In this document: positions 31,758-39,242 of the stretch, piece after piece
Layout of the letters: each line of letters opens with the position of its first letter
How positions within the stretch are numbered: the first letter of the stretch is position 1
Assembly (NCBI RefSeq): GCF_050908845.1
Contig: NZ_CP194171.1
Coordinates: forward strand, 992,001 to 1,056,000
Origin: Marinobacterium_D sp050908845
GTDB taxonomy: Bacteria > Pseudomonadota > Gammaproteobacteria > Pseudomonadales > Balneatricaceae
DNA length: 64,000 nucleotides
Direction of reading: 5' to 3'
Program-made: the position numbers and the translations under genes
The notes under the pieces: generated by a model
The model's database searches: none
What the model was told of the DNA's origin: nothing
The model's input: only the letters and a program-made list of their open reading frames with translations

Positions 31758-32411
31758 ATGACCGAGAAGAAAAAAGCGGCCAGGCGAACACGCCGGCCGT
31801 TGACCGAAATCCGGCAGGAAAACATTGACCAGATAGTCAAAGCGGCGGAGAAGCAGTTCGCCGATAACGGCTTTTCCGGCACCACGGTCTCTTCTATTGC
31901 CGAGGCTGCAGGCCTGCCCAAGCCCAACGTGCTCTACTACTTCAAATCCAAGGAAGGCCTCTACCGCGCGGTGCTGAAGCGGATTCTGGAGCTGTGGATG
32001 GAGGCGATGCATGACCTGCACGTGGATGACCATCCCCGTGAGGCGCTGCGCGGCTATATAGTGCGTAAGCTGCGTCAGTCCCGCGATTTCCCCGATGCCT
32101 CCAAGATCTTCGCCGCCGAGATCCTGCATGGTGCACCCTATGTACGCGAAGAGCTGGAAGGCCCGCTGAAGCGTCAGTTTGACGATACGGTGGCGGTGTT
32201 CCGTGCCTGGATCGCCAAGGGCTGGATGGACCCGGTCAATCCCGAGCACCTGATGTTCACCCTCTGGGCATCGACCCAGTCCTACGCCGATTTTGCCTTG
32301 CAGATGAAGGTGTTGCTGGGCCGTGAAGAGCTCACCGATGATGATTTCGATAACGCTATCGAGCTGCTGACGAGGCTGGTGCTGAAGGGCTGCGGCGTCA
32401 AAATGGTGTGA
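31758..32411 (+). CDS. RutR-like TetR-family regulator of pyrimidine catabolism
   Basis: A 217-residue protein with a basic tail, a TetR helix-turn-helix (QIVKAAEKQFADNGFSGTTV ... PKPNVLYYFKSKEGLYRAVL) and a YcdC/RutR-type ligand domain ending LLTRLVLKGCGVKMV. RutR releases DNA on binding uracil or thymine; that ligand is transferred by family and context. ATG 31758 has GGAAAAGAG upstream; an in-frame ATG at 31728 would add ten residues. It sits between the divergent catabolic operons, and RutR-type boxes flank it on both sides. Confidence 0.92.
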   Translation: MTEKKKAARRTRRPLTEIRQENIDQIVKAAEKQFADNGFSGTTVSSIAEAAGLPKPNVLYYFKSKEGLYRAVLKRILELWMEAMHDLHVDDHPREALRGYIVRKLRQSRDFPDASKIFAAEILHGAPYVREELEGPLKRQFDDTVAVFRAWIAKGWMDPVNPEHLMFTLWASTQSYADFALQMKVLLGREELTDDDFDNAIELLTRLVLKGCGVKMV

Positions 32412-32427
32412 AAGCTGTTTCATTTTT

Positions 32428-32443
32428 TAACCGACTGGTCAAA
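32428..32443. promoter_or_regulatory. RutR-like half-matched box upstream of the dihydropyrimidinase operon (distal)
   Basis: TTAACCGACTGGTCAA has two mismatches to TTGACCAnnTGGTCAA. It lies just after the rutR-like stop and 220 bases before the dihydropyrimidinase start. Confidence 0.45.
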
Positions 32444-32596
32444 AGTGCACCAATACGGTTCCTCCCGCTCAGAATCTGCTCAGATACCTTGCGCTTTTCT
32501 AACTGCCCGGTCAGCTATGGCTGCTGAGTAAGCAGCTTTGTATGACCAAAATACCCTTATATTTTCAATGGCTTGATCCCTTGCTCTACTAATCTT

Positions 32597-32612
32597 TTGT
32601 CCAGTTGGTCAA
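32597..32612. promoter_or_regulatory. RutR-type box upstream of the dihydropyrimidinase operon (proximal)
   Basis: TTGTCCAGTTGGTCAA has one mismatch to the RutR consensus and lies 51 bases upstream of the dihydropyrimidinase ATG, a position suited to repression of the catabolic/uptake operon. Confidence 0.65.
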
Positions 32613-32663
32613 GCTATTGCATAGCCTCTGCAGTTTCTACATTTAGCTGCGCAGAGGATTGTC

Positions 32664-34106
32664 ATGGCTCTACTCATCAAGAACGGCACCGTTATCAATG
32701 CCGATCAGACGCTGAAAGCGGACGTGCTGTGTGACGAAGGCAAGATTCTGGCGGTAGGCCCGGATCTGGAAGCGCCGGCGGGCGCGGAAGTGATCGACGC
32801 CGCCGGTCAGTATGTGATGCCGGGCGGTATAGACCCCCATACCCATATGCAGCTGCCGTTTATGGGGACCGTTGCCAGCGAGGATTTCTTTACCGGTACG
32901 CGGGCGGGTCTTGCCGGCGGCACCACCATGATCATCGACTTTGTTATTCCCAGCCCCCAGCAGAGCCTGCTGGAGGCCTACGGTACCTGGCGCGAATGGG
33001 CCAGCCGCTCCGTATCCGACTACTCCTTCCATGTGGCCGTGACCTGGTGGGATGACTCCGTCAGCGAAGAGATGAAGGTGCTGGTCGAAGAGGAAGGGGT
33101 CAACAGCTTCAAGCACTTTATGGCGTATAAGAACGCCATCATGTGTGAGGATGAAACGCTGGTGAACTCCTTTACCCGCTGCCTTGAGCTGGGCGCCATG
33201 CCCACCGTCCACGCCGAGAACGGTGATCTGGTTTACCACCTGCAGAAGAAAATGGCCGAGCAGGGTATTACCGGGCCGGAAGGCCATCCGCTGTCGCGCC
33301 CGAGCGAAGTGGAGGGCGAAGCCGCGAACCGCGCCATCCGTTTTGCCCAGACCCTGGGTGTGCCTCTTTATCTGGTGCATGTCTCCTGCAAGGAAGCCCT
33401 GGGTGAGATCTCCCGCGCCCGTCAGGAAGGTCAGCGCGTATACGGCGAAGTGCTGGCCGGACATCTGGAGCTGGACGACAGCGTTTACCGCAGCGATGAC
33501 TGGGACTTTGCCGCGGCCCACGTGATGAGCCCGCCGTTCCGTCCCAAGGAGCATCAATCCGCACTGTGGAAGGGCCTGCAGGGCGGCACGCTGCAGACCA
33601 CCGCCACCGACCATTGCTGCTTCTGCGCCGATCAGAAGGCGATGGGCAAGGACGACTTCTCCATGATCCCCAACGGTACGGCCGGTGTTGAGGACCGGAT
33701 GATGATCATGTGGGATTCCGGCGTGAATACAGGCCGCCTTACCATGAACGAGTTTGTTGCCGTGACCTCCGCTAATGCGGCGCAGATCTTTAACCTCTAT
33801 CCGCAGAAGGGGCGCGTCGCTGTTGGCGCCGACGCGGATATCGTGATCTGGGATCCGGCCCTGAGCAAAACCATCTCCGCCAAGACCCATCACCAGAACG
33901 TGGATTTCAACATCTTCGAGGGTCGCACCGTGAACGGGGCACCGAGCCACACCATCAGCCAGGGCAAGGTGGTTTACGCCAACGGCGAGCTGTTCGTGGA
34001 AGAGGGCGCGGGCCGTTATATCAAGCGTCCGGCTTTTGCCTCCGCCTTCTCGGCGCAGCAGCGCTTCAACGAAGTGAACGCTCCTACCGCCGTGGAACGT
34101 GACTGA
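32664..34106 (+). CDS. hydA: Dihydropyrimidinase / D-hydantoinase
   Basis: A 480-residue zinc amidohydrolase that opens dihydrouracil/dihydrothymine to N-carbamoyl-beta-amino acids. Binuclear metal ligands are visible: His59 and His61 (DPHTHMQ), carboxylated Lys150 (NSFKHFMAYK), His183 (VHAENGD), His239 (LVHVSC) and the Asp of ATDHCCF. Length and motif spacing are those of dihydropyrimidinases. It is the first gene of a plus-strand operon with a four-part ABC importer, divergent from preTA, completing the three-step reductive pathway within the cluster. Confidence 0.96.
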   Translation: MALLIKNGTVINADQTLKADVLCDEGKILAVGPDLEAPAGAEVIDAAGQYVMPGGIDPHTHMQLPFMGTVASEDFFTGTRAGLAGGTTMIIDFVIPSPQQSLLEAYGTWREWASRSVSDYSFHVAVTWWDDSVSEEMKVLVEEEGVNSFKHFMAYKNAIMCEDETLVNSFTRCLELGAMPTVHAENGDLVYHLQKKMAEQGITGPEGHPLSRPSEVEGEAANRAIRFAQTLGVPLYLVHVSCKEALGEISRARQEGQRVYGEVLAGHLELDDSVYRSDDWDFAAAHVMSPPFRPKEHQSALWKGLQGGTLQTTATDHCCFCADQKAMGKDDFSMIPNGTAGVEDRMMIMWDSGVNTGRLTMNEFVAVTSANAAQIFNLYPQKGRVAVGADADIVIWDPALSKTISAKTHHQNVDFNIFEGRTVNGAPSHTISQGKVVYANGELFVEEGAGRYIKRPAFASAFSAQQRFNEVNAPTAVERD

Positions 34107-34125
34107 GCTGGGAGTGGAGCCGAGA

Positions 34126-34959
34126 ATGGATATGACTGTAAACGCCGCCCCATCCCCAAGCCCTGAAAAGATGCAGGCGGAAACTCGCAAGATCATCGCC
34201 ATTGATGACCTGTCGCTGGTGTTCGAGACAAACGATGGGCCGGTGAACGCCCTGTCGCACATTAACCTGGATATTCACGCCGGGGATTTCGTCTCCTTTA
34301 TCGGCCCGTCGGGCTGCGGCAAGACCACGCTGCTGCGGGTGATCGCCGATCTGGAACGCCAGACCCAAGGCTCGATTCAGGTGGATGGCGCTTCGCCGGC
34401 GGATGCCCGCCTGAACCGTCTTTACGGTTACGTGTTCCAGGCGCCGGGGCTGTTTCCCTGGCGCACCATCGCCGGGAACTGCAAGGTGCCGCTGGAGATC
34501 TTCGGCATGAGCAAGGAGCAGCAACAGCGCCATGTGGATAAGTACCTGGAGCTGGTGGGCCTGGGTGATTTCCACAAGAAGTTTCCCTGGCAGCTTTCCG
34601 GCGGTATGCAGCAGCGGGCGTCCATCGCCCGTGCGCTGAGCTTTGAGCCGGAGCTGCTGCTGATGGATGAGCCGTTCGGCGCTCTCGATGAGATCACCCG
34701 CGACCACCTCAACCTGGAGCTGCTGAAGATCTGGCGTGAGACCCGCAAAACCGTGGTGTTCGTGACCCACTCGATCCCGGAGGCGGTGCTGTTGTCGACC
34801 CATATCGTGGTGATGTCGCCGCGACCGGGGCGGATCGCCAAGATCATTAAGAGTCCGCTGTCGCGCGAACGCACCCTTGAGGATCGGGAAAGCCACGAAT
34901 TTATCGCGCTGGCGCATGAAGTGCGTGAAGCACTGGCCAACGATCACCGCATCAACTGA
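34126..34959 (+). CDS. ABC transporter ATP-binding protein (probable pyrimidine uptake)
   Basis: A 277-residue ATPase of the nitrate/taurine (SsuB/TauB) type with Walker A GPSGCGKTTLLR, signature LSGGMQQRASIARAL, Walker B LLLMDEPFGALDE and the H-loop VTHSIPEAVLL. ATG 34126 has GGAG upstream; a GTG at 34099 would overlap the hydA stop. It energises the two permeases directly downstream. The pyrimidine substrate is inferred from the operon. Confidence 0.94.
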   Translation: MDMTVNAAPSPSPEKMQAETRKIIAIDDLSLVFETNDGPVNALSHINLDIHAGDFVSFIGPSGCGKTTLLRVIADLERQTQGSIQVDGASPADARLNRLYGYVFQAPGLFPWRTIAGNCKVPLEIFGMSKEQQQRHVDKYLELVGLGDFHKKFPWQLSGGMQQRASIARALSFEPELLLMDEPFGALDEITRDHLNLELLKIWRETRKTVVFVTHSIPEAVLLSTHIVVMSPRPGRIAKIIKSPLSRERTLEDRESHEFIALAHEVREALANDHRIN

Positions 34960-34972
34960 CAGGGGCGCACCG

Positions 34973-35854
34973 ATGTTCAAGTCGCTTCACAAAAGTCAGG
35001 CCGCCGCGCTGACGTTGATGGTGCTGGCGCTGCTGGTACTCTGGTATGTCGGCGCGCTCTGGCTCAACAGCGATCTGCTGATCAACGGCTACGAGCGGCG
35101 CAATATCGACTGGAACTTCAGTCAGCTGCTGGCCGATGCCTATTCGATGAAACGGCCGCTGCTGCCGACACCGGACCAGATCGCCGCGGAGCTGTACAAG
35201 TCGATCTTCGACACCAGGATCAGCTCCAAGCGTTCGCTGGTTTATCACACCGGTATCACCCTGTCGTCCACGCTGCTCGGCTTTCTGATGGGCGCGGTGC
35301 TCGGCATCATGTTGGCCATCGGCATTGTGCATAACCGCACCCTGGAGCGCAGCCTGATGCCCTGGGTGATCACCTCGCAGACGATTCCGATTCTCGCCAT
35401 CGCACCGATGATCATCGTGGTGCTGGGAGCGCTGAATTTCACCGGCCTGGTACCCAAGGCGATCATCTCCATGTACCTCTCCTTCTTCCCGGTCACCATC
35501 GGCATGGTGAAGGGGCTGAGGGCGCCGGACAAACTGCATATGGAGCTGCTGGCCACCTACAGCGCCAAGCCCGGTGAGTTCTTCTGGAAGCTGCGCTGGC
35601 CCACGGCGCTGCCCTATCTCTTTGCCAGTCTGAAGATCGCCATCGCCGCCTCGCTGGTGGGTGCCATCGTCGCTGAGCTGCCTACCGGTGCCCAAGGCGG
35701 CCTCGGTGCACGTCTGCTCAGTGGTTCCTACTACGGCCAGACCGTGCAGATCTGGGCCGCCTTGGTGGTCGCCGCGGTGCTCGGTGCCGTGCTGGTAGCA
35801 CTGGTCGGCATGATGGAGCGCAAGATCAATCGACGTATGGGGATCGCCGCATGA
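34973..35854 (+). CDS. ABC transporter permease 1 (probable pyrimidine uptake)
   Basis: A 293-residue inner-membrane protein of the BPD_transp_1/SsuC type with about six membrane segments. The coupling EAA-like loop appears in ATYSAKPGEFFWKLRWPTAL. It starts at ATG 34973 behind AGGGG, 14 bases after the ATPase stop. Its stop overlaps the start of the second permease (ATGA). The long N-terminal periplasmic loop (NINGYERRNIDW region) is unusual among short SsuC-like permeases but common in this transporter type. Confidence 0.93.
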   Translation: MFKSLHKSQAAALTLMVLALLVLWYVGALWLNSDLLINGYERRNIDWNFSQLLADAYSMKRPLLPTPDQIAAELYKSIFDTRISSKRSLVYHTGITLSSTLLGFLMGAVLGIMLAIGIVHNRTLERSLMPWVITSQTIPILAIAPMIIVVLGALNFTGLVPKAIISMYLSFFPVTIGMVKGLRAPDKLHMELLATYSAKPGEFFWKLRWPTALPYLFASLKIAIAASLVGAIVAELPTGAQGGLGARLLSGSYYGQTVQIWAALVVAAVLGAVLVALVGMMERKINRRMGIAA

Positions 35855-36849
35855 CCTCCGCTATGACTGTTAATACGCAGAGCACGCCGATGAGCCGGTT
35901 GGTGTTGATCGCAGCAGGCGCTGCGGCGCTGATTCTCAGCCTTTGGATAACCGGCGGTGAGCCCGGTGCCTACAGTCGTCAGCCGATCTGGCTGGTGCTG
36001 ATTCCTCTGATGCTGCTGGGCGGATGGTTTGCCATGGAGCAGCTGACCGCCCTGGGCGACAGGCTGGAATCCAAAGCAGCGGTGCGCGCCGTGAACCTGG
36101 CGGTGCCAACACTGTTTGCGGTGTTGCTGCTGGTGCTCTGGCAGCTGATCTGCACCGGTTTCGCGGTGCCTTCGGTGCTCTTACCGGCGCCAGGCACCAT
36201 CGGCATCACCTTCTTTTCCGAGCTGGAAACCCTGGCCAAGGATTTTGCCCAGACCTGGCTTAAGGCGGTGCTGGCCGGCTGGCTGATCGGTTGTGGTAGC
36301 GGCTTTGTAATTGCGCTGCTGATCGACCGCAGCCCGTTTTTGCAGAAGGGGCTGATGCCGATCGGCAATATCATGTCGTCGATCCCCATCGTCGGTATCG
36401 CACCGATCATGGTGATGTGGTTCGGCTTCGACTGGCAGTCCAAGGCGGCGGTGGTGGTGATCATGACCTTCTTCCCGATGCTGGTGAATACCCTGGCCGG
36501 GCTGCACGCCAGCGACAACCTGCACCTTAATCTGCTGCACACCTATGCGGGTAACCGTCGTCAGACGCTCTGGTATGTACAGCTGCCGGCGGCGCTGCCG
36601 TTCATCTTCAACGCCCTGAAAATCAACTCCACGCTGGCGCTGATCGGTGCCATCGTTGCCGAATTTTTCGGCACGCCGATTGTGGGTATGGGCTTTCGCA
36701 TCTCCACCGAGGTGGGGCGCATGAACATGGATATGGTCTGGGCCACGATTCTGGTTGCCGCTCTGGCGGGCTCTATCAGCTACGGCCTGCTGGCGCTGCT
36801 GGAGCGCAAGCTGACCTTCTGGCATCCCTCCACCCGGGCTGCAGGTTAA
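35851..36849 (+). CDS. ABC transporter permease 2 (probable pyrimidine uptake)
   Basis: A 332-residue paralogue of the preceding permease. It has extra membrane segments at the N-terminus (about residues 15-60), then the BPD_transp_1 core with the coupling loop HTYAGNRRQTLWYVQLPAAL. The two permeases probably form a heterodimer. It starts ATGA overlapping the previous stop and is followed 84 bases later by the binding protein. Confidence 0.93.
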   Translation: MTSAMTVNTQSTPMSRLVLIAAGAAALILSLWITGGEPGAYSRQPIWLVLIPLMLLGGWFAMEQLTALGDRLESKAAVRAVNLAVPTLFAVLLLVLWQLICTGFAVPSVLLPAPGTIGITFFSELETLAKDFAQTWLKAVLAGWLIGCGSGFVIALLIDRSPFLQKGLMPIGNIMSSIPIVGIAPIMVMWFGFDWQSKAAVVVIMTFFPMLVNTLAGLHASDNLHLNLLHTYAGNRRQTLWYVQLPAALPFIFNALKINSTLALIGAIVAEFFGTPIVGMGFRISTEVGRMNMDMVWATILVAALAGSISYGLLALLERKLTFWHPSTRAAG

Positions 36850-36933
36850 GTAATTCTCTTGGAAAACGGTTCTTACAACGGTTCTTAAAACAGATAGTCC
36901 AAAAACGGTTTGTCAAAGCAGGAGCTACACAGG

Positions 36934-37944
36934 ATGAAGAAAAACATCAGTTCTCTGATTGCAGGATGTACGCTGGCTTTTTCGGCGCTGTCTACCACTG
37001 CAGTACAGGCGGCGGATCCGCTGACGCTGCAGCTGAAATGGGTGACCCAGGCGCAGTTCGGCGGTTACTACGTGGCGCTGGATAAGGGCTTCTACGAAGA
37101 GGAAGGCCTGGATATGACCGTGAAGCCGGGTGGCCCGGATATCGCGCCGCCGCAGGTGATCGCCGGTGGTGGCGCCGACGTGATCGTAGAGTGGATGCCG
37201 GCGGCGCTGGCGTCCCGTGAGAAGGGGCTTCCGCTGGTAAACATCGGCCAGATCTTCAACAAGTCCGGCATGATGCTGACCTGCCTGAAATCCTCAGGTA
37301 TCGAGCAGCCGATGGACGTGACGGATAAAACCCTCGGCGTCTGGTTCTTCGGTAACGAGTATCCGTTCCTGGCGTGGATGTCCAAGCTCGGTATCGCCAC
37401 CGATGGTAGCGAAGGCGGCGTCACCGTGCTGAAGCAGGGCTTCAACGTGGACCCGATCTTCCAGGGCCAGGCGGACTGCGTCTCCACCATGAACTACAAC
37501 GAGTATGGCCAGGTGCTCGATGGCGGCCTGACGCCGGAAGAGCTGACCGTGTTCAGCTATGAAGACCAGGGCGTGGCGATGCTGGAAGACGGCCTCTACA
37601 CCACCGAAGAGAAGCTGGCCGATCCGGAAATGGTCGACAAGCTGGCGCGCTTCCTGAAAGCCTCGGTGAAGGGCTGGAAGTACGCCGCCGAGCATCCGGA
37701 AGAGGCCGCTGAGATCGTGCTGGAGTATGACGACACCGGCGCCCAGACCGAAGATCACCAGATCCGCATGGCGAAAGAGATCGCCAAGCTGCTGGAAGGT
37801 AACCCGAAAGAGATCGGCTACCTGGATCCTGCCGCCTTCGATCGTACCGTGGATATCCTGCTGAGCGGCGATTCATCACCGGTTATCACCAAGAAACCGG
37901 AAGGCGCCTGGACCCACGCGGTGTATGAAAAAGCGGGCCTGTAA
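36934..37944 (+). CDS. NMT1/THI5-like periplasmic substrate-binding protein (probable pyrimidine uptake)
   Basis: A 336-residue protein with a signal peptide (MKKNISSLIAGCTLAFSALS, cleavage after VQA about residue 27). The NMT1 fold opens LTLQLKWVTQAQFGGYYVALDKGFYEEEGLD, as in binding proteins for thiamine-precursor pyrimidines and riboflavin. ATG 36934 has AGGAG upstream. It delivers substrate to the two permeases and ATPase upstream. Given dihydropyrimidinase and PreTA in the cluster, uracil, thymine or a hydantoin is the best guess; the ligand is unproven. Confidence 0.93.
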   Translation: MKKNISSLIAGCTLAFSALSTTAVQAADPLTLQLKWVTQAQFGGYYVALDKGFYEEEGLDMTVKPGGPDIAPPQVIAGGGADVIVEWMPAALASREKGLPLVNIGQIFNKSGMMLTCLKSSGIEQPMDVTDKTLGVWFFGNEYPFLAWMSKLGIATDGSEGGVTVLKQGFNVDPIFQGQADCVSTMNYNEYGQVLDGGLTPEELTVFSYEDQGVAMLEDGLYTTEEKLADPEMVDKLARFLKASVKGWKYAAEHPEEAAEIVLEYDDTGAQTEDHQIRMAKEIAKLLEGNPKEIGYLDPAAFDRTVDILLSGDSSPVITKKPEGAWTHAVYEKAGL

Positions 37945-37966
37945 TTAAGCGCCTGAATTAAACGGG

Positions 37967-37990
37967 AGCCTCCGCCCGGGGGCTTCTGTT
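37967..37990 (+). terminator. Probable terminator of the hydA-ABC operon
   Basis: AGCCTCC-GCCC-GGGGGCT with one G-T pair, followed by a loose T-rich stretch, 22 bases after the binding-protein stop. Confidence 0.55.
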
Positions 37991-38082
37991 CTTCCCGTCT
38001 GATCTTATTTCTGCGCTCCTGGTTTCTCCGCTCCTCTTTCTCCGTTCCAGTGTAAGCCCGCTTATTTCTGCGTTTGATTAAC

Positions 38083-38098
38083 ATTACGGTCATGTAAT
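38083..38098. promoter_or_regulatory. Copper-box-like site upstream of the first CopK-like gene
   Basis: ATTACGGTCATGTAAT, 5-bp arms ATTAC/GTAAT with six bases between. The same pattern lies before the second copy (38574) and in the response-regulator promoter (41352), with ATGTAATCT shared by all three. Confidence 0.6.
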
Positions 38099-38171
38099 CT
38101 TCATGTCAGCTTTGGGTAAGTGGCGCGCTCGTAATATGGCTCTCGAACACTTACTCAAGGAGATAAAGACG

Positions 38172-38444
38172 ATGATTAAACAAACACTGATTGCTGCCGG
38201 TTTTGTCCTGATGAGCTCTGCTGCTGTTGCCGGTCTGGCACCGGTTGAGAAATACGGTCTGCAGGATGGTGGCACCCTGTATGTTTTCGATGATGGCAAA
38301 ATGGGCGTGGAAAACGAATTCGGTCTCGTGAAGTCAGTGGAAGAGGGCGCAACCCTGACCACTGCCAGCGGTAAAGAGATCACCATGGTTGGTAACGAAA
38401 TCGCACGTGTGCGTCAGATCGAGCTGCAGCGTAACGCTGACTGA
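38172..38444 (+). CDS. CopK-like small periplasmic protein, copy 1
   Basis: A 90-residue protein with a signal peptide (MIKQTLIAAGFVLMSSAAVA) and a mature part of about 70 residues. The mature part matches the CopK fold pattern: LQDGGTLYVFDDGKMGVENEFG and GKEITMVGNEIARV. CopK of Cupriavidus binds copper in the periplasm through several Met residues. Here only the Met of GKMG and of ITMVGN remain, so Cu(I) binding may be lost or different. ATG 38172 has AGGAG upstream. It sits beside a heavy-metal-type two-component system. A near-identical copy lies 491 bases downstream. Confidence 0.88.
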   Translation: MIKQTLIAAGFVLMSSAAVAGLAPVEKYGLQDGGTLYVFDDGKMGVENEFGLVKSVEEGATLTTASGKEITMVGNEIARVRQIELQRNAD

Positions 38445-38473
38445 GCATCACCGCGACCGCTCAAGCGACACTG

Positions 38474-38507
38474 AAAGAGAGCCTTTTTGCAGGCTCTTTT
38501 TTTATGC
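38474..38507 (+). terminator. Terminator after CopK-like copy 1
   Basis: AGAGCC/GGCTCT stem with loop TTTTTGCA, preceded by A and followed by seven T. Confidence 0.85.
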
Positions 38508-38573
38508 CTGTAATAAAGTCCGTGGCATGAATGCTTCGGTTGGTAAAAACCGCGAAACAGGCCGTTTTAAAAC

Positions 38574-38589
38574 CTTACGGCTATGTAAT
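38574..38589. promoter_or_regulatory. Copper-box-like site upstream of the second CopK-like gene
   Basis: CTTACGGCTATGTAAT, the duplicated counterpart of 38083-38098, one arm base changed. Lies 74 bases before the copy-2 ATG. Confidence 0.55.
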
Positions 38590-38662
38590 CTGGGCGTCAG
38601 CTTTGAGTAAGTGCCGGGGCCTTAATATAGCTCTCGAACACTTACTCAAGGAGATAAAGACG

Positions 38663-38935
38663 ATGATTAAACAAACACTGATTGCTGCCGGTTTTGTCCT
38701 GATGAGCTCTGCTGCTGTTGCCGGTCTGGCACCGGTTGAGAAATATGGTCTGCAGGACGGTGGCACCCTGTATGTTTTCGATGATGGCAAAATGGGCGTG
38801 GAAAACGAATTTGGTCTCGTGAAGTCAGTGGACGAGGGTACAAGCCTGACCACTGCCAGCGGTAAAGAGATCACCATGGTTGGTAACGAAATCGCGCGAG
38901 TGCGTCAGATCGAGCTGAAGCGTAACGCTGACTGA
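38663..38935 (+). CDS. CopK-like small periplasmic protein, copy 2
   Basis: A 90-residue protein differing from copy 1 at only four positions (Glu-to-Asp, Ala-to-Thr and Thr-to-Ser in the SVEEGATL region, Gln-to-Lys near the C-terminus). It has the same signal peptide, same AGGAG and same retained Met residues. The close match at protein level with diverged flanks suggests either recent duplication with selection or gene conversion. It has its own promoter box and its own terminator, so it is probably expressed separately. Confidence 0.88.
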   Translation: MIKQTLIAAGFVLMSSAAVAGLAPVEKYGLQDGGTLYVFDDGKMGVENEFGLVKSVDEGTSLTTASGKEITMVGNEIARVRQIELKRNAD

Positions 38936-38963
38936 GCTCTCCGCACTCACGCCAACTGGCACC

Positions 38964-39003
38964 AAAGGGCCTCTTTCCTTTAATGGGAAGAGGCCTTTTT
39001 TTC
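38964..39003 (+). terminator. Terminator after CopK-like copy 2
   Basis: Long hairpin GGCCTCTTTCC/GGGAAGAGGCC followed by seven T. The remaining 240 bases to the histidine-kinase stop hold only a small hairpin (39135-39152, AGCCGG/CCGGCT) that may end the minus-strand operon. Confidence 0.9.
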
Positions 39004-39242
39004 GTTTGTCTGGAGACTGCCCGCCTTCAGGTGAAGCCTGATTCGCTTTTAATGGAACTGAAAACGCGGCCTCTTATTGGCGGGTAGGGGGAGACCTTGG
39101 ATGGGATTGCTCAAACCAGCTCTTATATTCTTTCAGCCGGTGATGCCCGGCTCCAGGCGATAGACTCTGTATGAGATGCAGCATAGGCCGGGAGTTCTTC
39201 CCAGCCTGGTGCCGGTATAGCAAGAGGTTGAAACCGACGCGT

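Larger units (their letters stand above)
38083..38935 (+). repeat. Tandem duplication containing promoter box plus CopK-like gene
   Basis: Two direct units start at about 38083 and 38574, each with the box, a conserved leader (GCTCTCGAACACTTACTCAA then AGGAG) and a 90-codon gene. The coding parts are almost identical; the leaders and 3' ends have diverged more, including different terminators. This is a gene-plus-promoter duplication. Confidence 0.9.

Noticed and set aside
32670..34262. Minus-strand open frame of 530 residues opposite the dihydropyrimidinase
   Set aside because: The plus-strand gene has all metal ligands in order; the antisense frame has no recognisable domain and crosses into the next gene.
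38103..38171. Longer N-terminal starts for the CopK-like genes
   Set aside because: The conserved AGGAG and signal peptide place the starts at 38172 and 38663; the upstream codons are the promoter/leader repeat.
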